NCBI RefSeq assembly: GCF_011765465.1
Contig: NZ_CP050265.1
Span: 2,892,425 to 2,956,424 of the forward strand
Length of the DNA stretch: 64,000 nt
Direction: 5' to 3'
From: Erythrobacter sp.
GTDB taxonomy: Bacteria > Pseudomonadota > Alphaproteobacteria > Sphingomonadales > Sphingomonadaceae
Numbering within the stretch: position 1 is the stretch's first letter; every line of letters begins with the position of its first letter. Below the pieces are notes generated by a model. That model was not told the origin of the DNA, made no database searches, and was given only the letters and a program-made list of their open reading frames with translations. Both the position numbers and the translations under genes were made by a program. This document shows positions 48,379 through 56,351 of the stretch, one piece after another.

Positions 48379-48807
48379 TCAGATTCCCTTTCGCGGCGAC
48401 AGCCGCCATTGGATTATGGGGTCAAAGCGATCGGGCAAAGGCTCGCTGACCACGCGGCGTAGCCCGGCATGGGCGTGTATCGCGCGGCGACCATGCTCGA
48501 CCACCATCAGGTGATGCTGGCTCGCTGCAGGGGATGTCATGACGATGTCTCCCGGCTCCGGAGATGTCGACACAGGCTCGAGGCCGGAGCGCTTCGCACA
48601 GTGTATCCAGCGCTCGATCGAATGGTTTCGCAGGGCGTAGCCGTCGGGGACAAGCGGTTCTCGCCCTGTCGCGGAGAGGCAGGCGGCAACGAGGCCCACG
48701 CAATCGAGCCCGGTCGCCGGGTTCCTTCCGTGAAGGAGGAACGGGCATCCGATCATTGACCGGGCCGCTTTGACGAGAATGAGTGCGTCGGCGTCCTTAA
48801 CGCTCAT
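48379..48807 (-). CDS. GTA NlpC/P60-family cell-wall peptidase (g14)
   Basis: 142 residues. The catalytic Cys lies in GLDCVGLVAACL (C36) and the His in RAIHAHAGL (about 113-115), with MTSPAASQHHLMVVEHG before it. This is the small Cys peptidase that GTAs and phages place before the host-specificity gene; it probably opens peptidoglycan at injection. Its ATG overlaps the g13 stop (ATGA). Confidence 0.92.
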   Translation of the reverse strand: MSVKDADALILVKAARSMIGCPFLLHGRNPATGLDCVGLVAACLSATGREPLVPDGYALRNHSIERWIHCAKRSGLEPVSTSPEPGDIVMTSPAASQHHLMVVEHGRRAIHAHAGLRRVVSEPLPDRFDPIIQWRLSPRKGI

Positions 48808-49616
48808 GCGCCGGAGCCATACCGGGCGAGCAGGTCATTGCCGGGCAGGAAAGGCTCGCCGCGAAAATTGATCGCGTTGCCGAAGCGGGAGGCGCAGGTC
48901 GCGAGCGTGTGATCGCATCCCTCGCGCAGTTCGGCGCGGGTTCCGGGTGGCGTCCCCTGAATGAGCGGGCGGTCGAGCGTCAGCCACTCGTCCGCGGCAT
49001 CGACAACGCCGAACACGATGCCGGTTTGCGGTCCGTCGAGGAAACGCACCTGCCCATCGCCGTATTTCGACGTTTCTATGCCCGGAAACCTGACCCGATT
49101 ATGATACAGATCGAGCGCTTCGAGTGTTTGCAGCGAGGTGAAGCGGTATGCGGAAAGCCCGCAGCCCCGCCCACAGAAGGCCGCTCGGCAGGTCGGGCTG
49201 GTCCGCGGAACGATGTCGCGCTCGAGTACCTGCTTCGCAGATTGCAATTCAGCTGCGAAACTGAGGCTGTCGCTTTCGATGCGGCCCAGCTGTCCGGCAT
49301 AGAGCGTTCGCCATTGGCGGCTTTCCCAGTCGACGATCCCGATCTCGATTGCGGCACGATCGAACAGGCCGGCTGCAAGATCTCCCGCACGGATGGAATC
49401 ATGACTCAGCACGCCTTCGACTTCGGCGCTGTCGGCGGAAAGGTCGGCGGTCAGGCGGATGGCGGCGGGGACCATCCCGGGGGCTGCCTGATGCCGTATT
49501 CCGCCGAAGGAGAGGTCGCGATCATGGCTGGTGAATCCAAGCGTCACTCCGTCCACGCGATAGACCCGCCAGAAGGTTGCCGCCGTATCGAGTTCGCGGT
49601 CGAAGAAAACCCGCAT
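48804..49616 (-). CDS. GTA tail protein, DUF2163 / BR0599 family (g13)
   Basis: 270 residues. The N-terminal DUF2163 domain has FWRVYRVDGVTLGFTSHDRDL and DSAEVEGVLSHDSIRAGDL; the C-terminal phage_BR0599 domain has LEREG-type sequence RAELREGCDHTLATCASRFGN with the conserved Cys, plus SPTCRAAFCGRGCGLSA. The Cys-rich region may bind a metal, as in the iron-sulfur hub of the RcGTA baseplate. It overlaps g12 by one base and g14 by four. Confidence 0.92.
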   Translation of the reverse strand: MRVFFDRELDTAATFWRVYRVDGVTLGFTSHDRDLSFGGIRHQAAPGMVPAAIRLTADLSADSAEVEGVLSHDSIRAGDLAAGLFDRAAIEIGIVDWESRQWRTLYAGQLGRIESDSLSFAAELQSAKQVLERDIVPRTSPTCRAAFCGRGCGLSAYRFTSLQTLEALDLYHNRVRFPGIETSKYGDGQVRFLDGPQTGIVFGVVDAADEWLTLDRPLIQGTPPGTRAELREGCDHTLATCASRFGNAINFRGEPFLPGNDLLARYGSGA

Positions 49617-51940
49617 CAGTCCGCCTCGCGCAATTCGATCAGCGGGATGCTCGGCGCTTCTCCGGCGGAGAAATTCACGCCGGCGATGTCGATCCGGTCC
49701 TCGGCGAAGCGTACCGGCACGTCGAAAAGGAATCCGGCCCGCACTTCCGTGCCCTCGGGTGGTGCTGTGGTGAAGCGGATGATCCCGAACGGTTCGAGGG
49801 TCCAGTCGTTGTTAGCCACACCGCCGACGCTGACGATGAGGCTATCGCCGCGCGGCCGCGTGATAGGTCGGGTCTGCGGTTCCGGGCCCGTGCCATAGGA
49901 TTTCACCAGCTGGAAATCGGCCTTCAGCCCGTCTCCGGTTCCAAGCAACTGGTCGAAGGCAGTCGGAGTGCCGGTCATCCCGTTCGAGCTGTGATCGAAC
50001 GGGTCGCTGACCCTGAAGCCGCGCGCAGCGCCGTGGCGAGCCCGGAAGAAGGCTATGAGTTCGGCCAGCTCCGCTTCCGAGCGGATCCCAGGCCCGACAT
50101 CGAAATGCATCCGCGCATCCGACCATAGCGCATTGCGGCGTTCGTGCCCTGATGCCGTGACCGAAATCGAGGTTGAGAACTCCGGTGCAACGGCGGTGCT
50201 GCGCCCTAGCGCAAAGGGATAAAGCACGTCGTCGAATGATTGCATATCGCTTGTCCCGGTTGGAGGAAGGCGAGTGTATCCGTCGCGCGCAACCTGAGGC
50301 AGCGCCCAGACAAAGGTGGATTCGATTCCGCGTGCTGCTGCTTCATCGATGCCAGCGTCGATTCGAGACCAGAATTCCTCGGCATCGAGGGGATCGAGCA
50401 CGAAGCCTGCGAGGTAATCCTGTTTCGCGAGCGGATAGCCGAGCTTCGCATCGATGAAGGAATAGGCTTGACGGCGCAGCGCGTCCGCACCGGAGGTCAG
50501 CCAGTCATAATCCTCGAGCTGGAGGCGGTCGAAGGCCGGTTCGGCCCAGCCCTGCGGGAGGTTCGCCCGATGGAGCTCCGGCATCGAGGGATCGAGGATG
50601 GTCGGCGTGAAAGCCAGTAGCAGGATTTCGGCAGGTCCGCTCGCCGCTTCGCGCACCGAGGCGGCGAGGTCGGCCGTCGATGCGGCCAGCACGGTGCCCG
50701 CCGCATCGAGCAGGTCGATTTCGTCCTGGCCGAGCGCTCCTCTCATGTCCGCTATTACCGGAGGATCCCCTCCGAACACGACGATCGCGGCATCATCGTA
50801 GAGGCAGATCTCGCCGCCGGAGGTGACCCACCACCAAGGTTCTCCGATCTGGAAGCGGACGGGCTGACTGGTCGCTTCCAACAGGCCGACGAAGTTCCGG
50901 GCGACGGCCGCAAGCCAACCGATGGCTTCCCCGTTGGCGGGGGAGAGAAGGGTCGACGGCGGTATCCACCCGGTAAGTGCCGGATCGCCGCTCGCAGCCC
51001 GCTGTTTCCAGCCTGACGGGCAATAGGCATCGAACAGTTCGTAGGAGAGCGAGACGATAACTTCGAGGTCGATCTCTCGCGCCCTTTCGAGAAAGGCCAT
51101 GTGCCATGCGGCGGCAGGTTCGCACAGGGCACCGGAAGGTTCTGCGAGGAGCCCCCCCTCGCTCGTCCTTTCGAGCCTCATGAAATGGCTCATCCCGACA
51201 TAGTGAACGATCTCTGACCGATAGCCGAGCGCAATGATATTGTGCAGCAAACGGGTCGGGGTCTGGTTGTAGGCGTCGTCATAAGCTGTCGCCATTCTTA
51301 GTCCATGGACGGGCAGACGTACGTCGCCCGTCTCGAGCATGGCTCGGCCACCGTCCGCGACGATATCGGACATGATGACGTGCCCGTTCGCGCGCTGGGC
51401 CAGCGGGGCATCGCTGCCTGGGGAGTGGCCGGGGGCGACGATCGAGATGAACATCCGGTCGATGTCCGAGGGATGGATCAGCGCACCGGGCAGGACATAG
51501 CCGCTTTCGAGCTTGGAAAAGGGCAGCGTGATGCGCGCATCCGTCGGCGAACCCTCGGCGTAGTTCCAGAGCCTGACATACCAGGTGGCGGGTACGCCCG
51601 CCGCGTCACGGCCTTCGATTGTCAGCGTCGGCCCGTTCGGTTCGTCGAGCGGGATCACCCCGGTGCTGCGCCATCGAAAGCTCAGGGTCGTGTGCGCATA
51701 ATCCAGGTCAGTCGCATAGGCGAGTAGGGGATGGTCGAAGCGATCGACGCTTTCCCAGATCAGTCCGACGAGTTCGCCTTCGTGATGGAGTTCGACATCG
51801 ACGCGCAGTGCGTCGGTGCCTTGCGTCACGACCGAGGCCATCGCGGGGCGCGGGAAGTCGACCGTCCAGAAACGCGGGTCGAACCGCTGGATGAAGCTCG
51901 CTTCCTGCGATCGCCGCTCGCGCGCCAGCCAGAATGCCAT
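49616..51940 (-). CDS. GTA distal tail protein with DUF2460 domain and large N-terminal extension (g12)
   Basis: 774 residues. The last 210 or so form the DUF2460 domain: FSTSISVTASGHERRNALWSD, FFRARHGAARGFRVSDPFDH, and DWTLEPFGIIRFTTAPPEGTEV, equal to the whole of RcGTA gp12. The first 560 residues are additional. They include AYDDAYNQTPTRLLHNIIALG, AREIDLEVIVSLSYELFDAY, and FQIGEPWWWVTSGGEICLYDD. Repeated strand-helix units with Glu at strand ends (SYEL, GEPWWW) suggest a TIM-barrel glycoside-hydrolase-like module. This is an inference from pattern alone. Confidence 0.88.
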   Translation of the reverse strand: MAFWLARERRSQEASFIQRFDPRFWTVDFPRPAMASVVTQGTDALRVDVELHHEGELVGLIWESVDRFDHPLLAYATDLDYAHTTLSFRWRSTGVIPLDEPNGPTLTIEGRDAAGVPATWYVRLWNYAEGSPTDARITLPFSKLESGYVLPGALIHPSDIDRMFISIVAPGHSPGSDAPLAQRANGHVIMSDIVADGGRAMLETGDVRLPVHGLRMATAYDDAYNQTPTRLLHNIIALGYRSEIVHYVGMSHFMRLERTSEGGLLAEPSGALCEPAAAWHMAFLERAREIDLEVIVSLSYELFDAYCPSGWKQRAASGDPALTGWIPPSTLLSPANGEAIGWLAAVARNFVGLLEATSQPVRFQIGEPWWWVTSGGEICLYDDAAIVVFGGDPPVIADMRGALGQDEIDLLDAAGTVLAASTADLAASVREAASGPAEILLLAFTPTILDPSMPELHRANLPQGWAEPAFDRLQLEDYDWLTSGADALRRQAYSFIDAKLGYPLAKQDYLAGFVLDPLDAEEFWSRIDAGIDEAAARGIESTFVWALPQVARDGYTRLPPTGTSDMQSFDDVLYPFALGRSTAVAPEFSTSISVTASGHERRNALWSDARMHFDVGPGIRSEAELAELIAFFRARHGAARGFRVSDPFDHSSNGMTGTPTAFDQLLGTGDGLKADFQLVKSYGTGPEPQTRPITRPRGDSLIVSVGGVANNDWTLEPFGIIRFTTAPPEGTEVRAGFLFDVPVRFAEDRIDIAGVNFSAGEAPSIPLIELREAD

Positions 51941-51955
51941 ATGCCGCGTCCCTCC

Positions 51956-52528
51956 TTAGGTCTGTTCGATCGCGCGCCGGACGGCACTTGCGAGTTGCCG
52001 GGACGATCGGCGCATCGCTGTCGGGGCAGCCGTTTCGGGCGGGGTATTGAGCTGGATTGCGACGCGAACGTCGCGTCCGCCGCTCCCGCCCACCCGCTCG
52101 CTTTCGATGCGGCCGGACGAAGTGGGGATGAAGATTTCCGGCCCGCTCTCTCCGACAAGGAAGCCCCGGCCAGGAGACACCGGCCCCCCCGTCGCGCGAC
52201 CAGGCAGGCCGAGGAGTGCGCCGAAGGACTGTACGAGAAACCCGCCGAGGCCGCCGCCCGACCCGCCAAACAGGTCGCCGAAACCAGATTGCAGGGCATG
52301 GCTCGCTATCTCGTCGAAAGCGCGAAACGCGAGGCGTTTGAGATCGTCGAATCCCAAACTCCCGCGCCGCAGGGCGGACAGAAGCCCTCGTTCGAGCGTC
52401 GCTCCGGCGCGGTCGAAACTGTCGATCAGGCTGCCGTCGATCGATCCGCGCACGGCCTCGAGATCCGCGGTGAATCCCTCGGTGCTCGCCCTGAGGTCGA
52501 TCACCAGTTCGTCAAAAGTGTCAGCCAT
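51956..52528 (-). CDS. GTA short tail tape measure protein (g11)
   Basis: 190 residues. DRAGATLERGLLSALRRGSLGFDDL and DEIASHALQSGFGDLF, then GGLGGFLVQSFGALLGLPGRA and TGGPVSPGRGFLVGESGPEIFIP, are typical of the small GTA tape measure, whose length sets the short GTA tail. The TGGPV...LVGExGPE motif is nearly universal in the group. ATG 52528 overlaps the g10.1 stop by eight bases. Confidence 0.9.
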   Translation of the reverse strand: MADTFDELVIDLRASTEGFTADLEAVRGSIDGSLIDSFDRAGATLERGLLSALRRGSLGFDDLKRLAFRAFDEIASHALQSGFGDLFGGSGGGLGGFLVQSFGALLGLPGRATGGPVSPGRGFLVGESGPEIFIPTSSGRIESERVGGSGGRDVRVAIQLNTPPETAAPTAMRRSSRQLASAVRRAIEQT

Positions 52529-52721
52529 CTCGGTCTCGTTCCATCATCTGGCGGATTTGTTCGCGGCTCGGCGCCTCGGCCTGGCCGATGCCGTGCGGGA
52601 TATGCAGTGCTGCCGCCAGTTCGCGCGGCGTCGACGCCCAGAATTCTCCTGGGCTCCAGCCGAGCGATTGCGCGGCGACGGAGCTGCAGCGCGCTGCCGC
52701 TTCGCCGAACGAGCCGCTCAT
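52521..52721 (-). CDS. GTA tail assembly chaperone (g10.1)
   Basis: 66 residues. WSPGEFWASTPRELAAALHIP (FW and PREL features) is the signature of the short g10.1/phage tail assembly chaperone family found after g10 in GTAs, often reached by frameshift in phages but here a separate ATG gene. Its ATG overlaps the g10 stop (ATGA). Confidence 0.88.
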   Translation of the reverse strand: MSGSFGEAAARCSSVAAQSLGWSPGEFWASTPRELAAALHIPHGIGQAEAPSREQIRQMMERDRDG

Positions 52722-53032
52722 CCCCGCCCCTGAAGAACCTGCGCTAGGATCGTGCGTACCGGTCCGGTCGCGGCGACGAGGCCCATCGCAAGCACTGCCT
52801 CGCCGACCTTGTCGCGCGGTGGGCGGTTTTCGTCCGCGAGGCAGTGCCATAGCAGGGCGGCGATTTCGCGGGCCGTCAGGGCGCCTTCGGAAGCCCGCTC
52901 CACCAGTGCGAACAGCGAGCCGATTTCCTCTTCCGCCGCGACAAGGTTCTCGAAGCTCGGTCGCAGGACATGAGCAGTTCCGTCGATCTCGAGGCTTGCC
53001 TCCCCGCGCAACCGATTAGCGGGCCGCGTCAT
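52718..53032 (-). CDS. GTA g10 protein (gene transfer agent family, tail chaperone)
   Basis: 104 residues: ANRLRGEASLEIDGTAHVLRP, FENLVAAEEEIGSLFALVER, and LTAREIAALLWHCLADEN. These blocks define the GTA-family small protein encoded between the tail tube and g10.1. Probably a tail-assembly chaperone acting with g10.1 on the tape measure. Overlaps g9 by four bases. Confidence 0.9.
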   Translation of the reverse strand: MTRPANRLRGEASLEIDGTAHVLRPSFENLVAAEEEIGSLFALVERASEGALTAREIAALLWHCLADENRPPRDKVGEAVLAMGLVAATGPVRTILAQVLQGRG

Positions 53033-53436
53033 GCGGGCACCACCGGGCCCGAGCTTTCGAGCTGGAGCGTATATGCGCGCTCTCCGTTGAAATCGCCCGA
53101 ATAGTCGAGCCGCTGGACGAGGAAGCGGCCGCGCAGGCGTTCGCCGTCCTCGAAGGCGAGTTCATAATCGTCGAGCGTTCCGGCGAGCGCATGGCCCCGC
53201 ACCCGGCTTTCGGCTGCGCTGCCGAGAAATATCCCTGCCGCGCTGACTGAAACGGACCGCGTCCCGGCCCCGGAAAGCAGGTCGCGCCATCCGCCCGACT
53301 GCTTGTGCGTTACGACGACCGTATCGCCGTTGATCGACATCTGCGTGGTCCTGAGACCGGCGACAGTTTCGTAATTGGGCGAGGCGCTGCCGTCGCCGAT
53401 TTTGAGGAGAAAAGCGGAGCCGTTCTGGGCGGGCAT
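53029..53436 (-). CDS. GTA major tail tube protein (g9, TP901-1 family)
   Basis: 135 residues. QNGSAFLLKIGDG, YETVAGLRTTQMSINGDTVVVTHKQSGGWRD (in parts), and VRGHALAGTLDDYELAFEDGERLRG show the TP901-1/phage major tail fold. It polymerises to the tail tube. ATG 53436 lies 6 bases after the g8 stop. Confidence 0.92.
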   Translation of the reverse strand: MPAQNGSAFLLKIGDGSASPNYETVAGLRTTQMSINGDTVVVTHKQSGGWRDLLSGAGTRSVSVSAAGIFLGSAAESRVRGHALAGTLDDYELAFEDGERLRGRFLVQRLDYSGDFNGERAYTLQLESSGPVVPA

Positions 53437-53442
53437 TGGTGG

Positions 53443-53838
53443 TTACTCCTGAGAAGGTTCGAGGATGCGAAAGCGGAATTCGAGCAGGCCGCCCCTGAGA
53501 TTGCTGGCGCGCGCTTCGCTGCGGGCGCGCAGAAAACGGACCGAGGCGATCTCGAAACCGACTTGGGCCGTTGGCATGGCGAGCACCCTGTGCTCGATCG
53601 CTGCGAGCAGGTCTGAATCGGCATCGGGATCGTCGGTGCGGCTCTCCAGTTCGAGCGCGATGCGTACCTCGCGCCCGGGCCGGTCCTTGGTGCCCCAGTC
53701 GGTCGATGCGCTTGCTGCGATTCCCACCCAGGGGGCGCTCGCGGATAGCGGGCTTTCCTCCTCGATGGCATTGATCGCGGCAAGCGCCGGATCCTCGCGG
53801 AGCCACTCCACAAGCCGAGCTCTCAATCGGTTTTCCAT
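53443..53838 (-). CDS. GTA tail terminator, DUF3168 (g8)
   Basis: 131 residues from ATG 53838, with AGGA six bases upstream; TTG 53844 overlapping the previous stop is an alternative. NRLRARLVEWLREDPALAAIN, PWVGIAASASTDWGTKDRPGRE and HRVLAMPTAQVGFEIASVRFLRARSE match DUF3168 proteins, which cap the tail tube. Confidence 0.88.
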   Translation of the reverse strand: MENRLRARLVEWLREDPALAAINAIEEESPLSASAPWVGIAASASTDWGTKDRPGREVRIALELESRTDDPDADSDLLAAIEHRVLAMPTAQVGFEIASVRFLRARSEARASNLRGGLLEFRFRILEPSQE

Positions 53839-53840
53839 GG

Positions 53841-54005
53841 TCAATCCTGTGCAAAGCCGGGCCAGAGGTGGGCGGCCGAACGCCAGTCGGGCTTTGGGCT
53901 GTCTGCAGCGTCGTACGAATGCGTCGTCCGGATCGTGCGCAAGCGTCCTGCATATCGGGCCAATTGACCTATCAACGCATCGACATTGCTGTCGGCTTCG
54001 ATCAC
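53841..54005 (-). CDS. 54-residue ORF in the g7 position of the GTA operon
   Basis: A frame from GTG 54005 (overlapping the connector stop, GTGA) to TGA 53841-53843 encodes ADSNVDALIGQLARYAGRLR, then THSYDAADSPKPDWRSAAHLW and a short tail. It sits exactly where the head-tail stopper g7 (about 110 residues in Rhodobacter) should be but shows no similarity I recognise. Tight overlaps on both sides suggest it is translated. It could be a reduced stopper, a lineage-specific protein or a remnant. Confidence 0.6.
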   Translation of the reverse strand: MIEADSNVDALIGQLARYAGRLRTIRTTHSYDAADSPKPDWRSAAHLWPGFAQD

Positions 54006-54568
54006 GCCAGCCTCGGTCGGCGCCAGGGACGCCAGAGTGCCGTCACGCTGGCCGGCGCGGCGATGCCGGGCTTTTCGGATTTCGTTTGGGCAGGGCGGTC
54101 CCGTTCGCGGAAATAATGTGCGGCGAGCCGCACCATACCCTGGCGCAGCGGGGCGGGAAGATCGGCCCATTCAAGCGCCATTCCGGCATGGAAGCGGATC
54201 GCGACGATGCCGCCGTCGCCGCGGGCCGAGAATTCGATCCGCGCTGCGCCTGCGGGCTCCAGCGTGAATTCGTAGTCGTCCGAATCGAGCGGGCTGCGAG
54301 TGGCATCGGTTGCGATCCGCTCGACCGATGCCAGAGAGCGTACTGGTTCCGCGCCGAGCCGCCATGTGCCCGGCAGAAAGAGGGCTTCTTCCTCCACCAG
54401 CTGGGCGAGGGGCATCTGTCCGGTGAACGCCTCGCAAAGGGCGTGACTGGCCTCAAGCAGCCCGACGAGCATCACGTCATCGGTCGGCCTGCTGATCCCG
54501 AGCCAGGCCTTGAGTTCGGCAAGGGCATCTCCGGCGAGGCTGGCCGGCTGCACGACGGTTCGTCGCAT
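54002..54568 (-). CDS. GTA head-tail connector / adaptor (g6)
   Basis: 188 residues. LAELKAWLGISRPTDDVMLVGLLEASHALCEAFTG (in parts) is the HK97 gp6-like connector helix pair. EALFLPGTWRLG, RIEFSARGDGGIVAIRFHAGMA and QGMVRLAAHYFRERD complete the GTA gp6 pattern. It forms the ring under the portal. It is separated from the capsid gene by 134 bases with a hairpin. Confidence 0.88.
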   Translation of the reverse strand: MRRTVVQPASLAGDALAELKAWLGISRPTDDVMLVGLLEASHALCEAFTGQMPLAQLVEEEALFLPGTWRLGAEPVRSLASVERIATDATRSPLDSDDYEFTLEPAGAARIEFSARGDGGIVAIRFHAGMALEWADLPAPLRQGMVRLAAHYFRERDRPAQTKSEKPGIAAPASVTALWRPWRRPRLA

Positions 54569-54608
54569 TGCGGTCTCCCAAGGGGAAAGAAAGGAGTAAC
54601 TGGCAAAG

Positions 54609-54643
54609 GCGCCCGCACCGCGGGGGTATTGCGGTACGGGCGC
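54609..54643 (-). terminator. Hairpin between capsid and connector genes
   Basis: GCGCCCGCACCGC (54609-54621) and GCGGTACGGGCGC (54631-54643) pair over 13 positions, with one G-U wobble when read as minus-strand RNA. CTTTG follows on the minus strand. It lies 60 bases after the capsid stop. It may attenuate downstream transcription or protect the capsid mRNA end. Confidence 0.5.
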
Positions 54644-54702
54644 GAGGCACCGGGACGCGCGGGCAAGGGGGAACCGGCGCGCCCCGGCACGGGCGGGCAG
54701 CG

Positions 54703-55866
54703 TCAGGCCTCGATCTTGAGCAGCTTGATCGCGTTGCTGTCGAGCACCTGGCCGCCGATCCGGCGGGTCGCATAGAAATGCACGAACGGCTTGTTCGTGA
54801 AGGGGTCGCGCAGCACCTTGGTCGCGCTCTGTTCGGCGATCAGATAGCCGTGGCGGAAATTGCCGAAGGCGATCGGGAAGGCGCCTCCCTCGATATCGGG
54901 CATATCCTCGGCTTCGATTACCGGATAGCCGAGCAGCCGGTCAGGCTGCCCTTCCACCAGACCGGGTTGCCAAAGGAAGGCTCCGTCCGAAGTCTTGAGC
55001 TTGCGTACCGCGGCGAGGGTCGCGGAGTTCATCACGAAGCACGCGCCCTGCCGGTGACCCGCCTTGAGCGCATGGATCAGGTCGATCAATTTGGCATCGG
55101 GCTCGGCATCGAAGCCCGCCGCATTGCCCGATCCGATGTACTGCAGCTGCCCGAAGGCACGGGTGTCGTCCTCGGCGAGGCTGGTCGGTGCGGTCAGGAA
55201 CCCTTCCGGCTGGTTTGTCCCGGTCCCCCGGATGAAGGCTTCGCCCTCGGCGCGGGCGAACTCGGCGGCGATTTCGGCTGCGAGCCAGGCTTCGAGATCG
55301 AAACCGACATCGTCGAGCATCGCCTGGCTCGCGGCCGGATTGGCATAGAGATCACCGCAGGGCGGCGCGATTTCGCTGAAATTGGGGGTGCCGGTGTCCG
55401 GCCGCGCCGCGGTCTCGCTGACCCAGCCCGACGCGATCCCGCCGGTCGCGACGAGCTTGCGGTAGCCCGACGTTCCGGTCCGCACGACCTGAGCGATGTT
55501 GCGGATGGGGCTGATCTCGGCGAGCTCGCGAGCGATGACCGCATCGAGTTCGCGCGGGACGGCGTAGCCTCCTTCGCCCGGCGTCGCACCGCTGATCGAT
55601 TTGATCTCGTGCTCTCGACCGCGCCGCAGGTAGCCTTCGACGAAACCCTTCACCTCGGGGCTTTCGGTTTCGCGTCCTGCGATCGAGGGCCTGCTCGCCG
55701 CGCGTGCCACCTTGTCGAGACGGGCCTTCACCTCGTCGACATCGCCGCGAAGTTGGCGAATATCGGCTTCGGCCCGGTCCTGGCGGGCGACGATGTCGAA
55801 GCTTTGCTCGAGCCGGTCGGCCGGAGCGACGGCGGGCACGCTGTCGGAGTTCACTGGAGTTTCCAT
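54703..55866 (-). CDS. GTA major capsid protein, HK97 fold (g5)
   Basis: 387 residues. An N-terminal coiled-coil scaffold (about 20-60, DRAEADIRQLRGDVDEVKAR) is removed by the protease in such systems. The HK97 core begins about residue 90 with ISGATPGEGGYAVPRELDAV, VVRTGTSGYRKLVATGGIAS and DVGFDLEAWLAAEIAAEFAR, and ends LIAEQSATKVLRDPFTNKPFVH-type. ATG 55866 has AGAAAGG upstream. It is preceded by a terminator-like hairpin and followed by another hairpin, isolating it transcriptionally from the rest of the cluster. Confidence 0.95.
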   Translation of the reverse strand: METPVNSDSVPAVAPADRLEQSFDIVARQDRAEADIRQLRGDVDEVKARLDKVARAASRPSIAGRETESPEVKGFVEGYLRRGREHEIKSISGATPGEGGYAVPRELDAVIARELAEISPIRNIAQVVRTGTSGYRKLVATGGIASGWVSETAARPDTGTPNFSEIAPPCGDLYANPAASQAMLDDVGFDLEAWLAAEIAAEFARAEGEAFIRGTGTNQPEGFLTAPTSLAEDDTRAFGQLQYIGSGNAAGFDAEPDAKLIDLIHALKAGHRQGACFVMNSATLAAVRKLKTSDGAFLWQPGLVEGQPDRLLGYPVIEAEDMPDIEGGAFPIAFGNFRHGYLIAEQSATKVLRDPFTNKPFVHFYATRRIGGQVLDSNAIKLLKIEA

Positions 55867-55889
55867 ATATAAACCTTTCTGTTGGAACG

Positions 55890-55912
55890 AAAAAAGCCGC
55901 TCGCAAGCGGCT
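55890..55912 (-). terminator. Intrinsic terminator between GTA protease and capsid genes
   Basis: A 7-bp perfect stem (AGCCGCT 55895-55901, AGCGGCT 55906-55912, loop CGCA) is followed on the minus strand by six T (55895 down to 55890). It lies 31 bases past the protease stop and 24 bases before the capsid start. This is a complete rho-independent terminator inside the GTA operon. Confidence 0.8.
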
Positions 55913-55943
55913 GTCGGGGAGGTTGAGGAAGGAAGAGGGCGTT

Positions 55944-56351
55944 TCAGGCGACCAAGTGGACCCGCGCGCCATGCTGGAGCGGGTGGGTGACGAGGCTGAC
56001 CTCGAACAATTCGATTTCGAGCAGTTCGCGACCAATTTCGGATCGCTTGGCCTGGCGTGCCCGATAGCCGAAACTGAGCCCGCTGACCTTTCCAAGCACG
56101 AGAAGCTTCGCCGCCCGCGAATGGACCCGGTCGACCCGGGCGATGACCCTGAGGCCGCGATCATCCTCCGCGATCTGCTCGATTTCGCCGATCGCCTGGT
56201 CGGGGCGATGCTGCCATAGCAGCGGGAACGGGCGATCGCGGCGGGCAAGCGAATTCATGAACGCGCCGCGCCGGATCACGTCGCGGTCGCCGTCGCTCAC
56301 ATCGAAAAGCCCGGCATAGCCTGCGAAGCGCAAGGTGGCGGGAGCGTTCAC
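55944..56351 (-). CDS. GTA prohead protease, HK97 family (g4)
   Basis: 135 residues from GTG 56351, overlapping the g3.5 stop. RFAGYAGLFDVSDGDRDVIRRGAF, PFPLLWQHRPDQAIG (catalytic His) and VLGKVSGLSFGYRARQA (catalytic Ser in GLSFGY) define the herpesvirus-like U35 prohead protease. It matures the capsid by removing its N-terminal scaffold. Confidence 0.92.
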   Translation of the reverse strand: MNAPATLRFAGYAGLFDVSDGDRDVIRRGAFMNSLARRDRPFPLLWQHRPDQAIGEIEQIAEDDRGLRVIARVDRVHSRAAKLLVLGKVSGLSFGYRARQAKRSEIGRELLEIELFEVSLVTHPLQHGARVHLVA

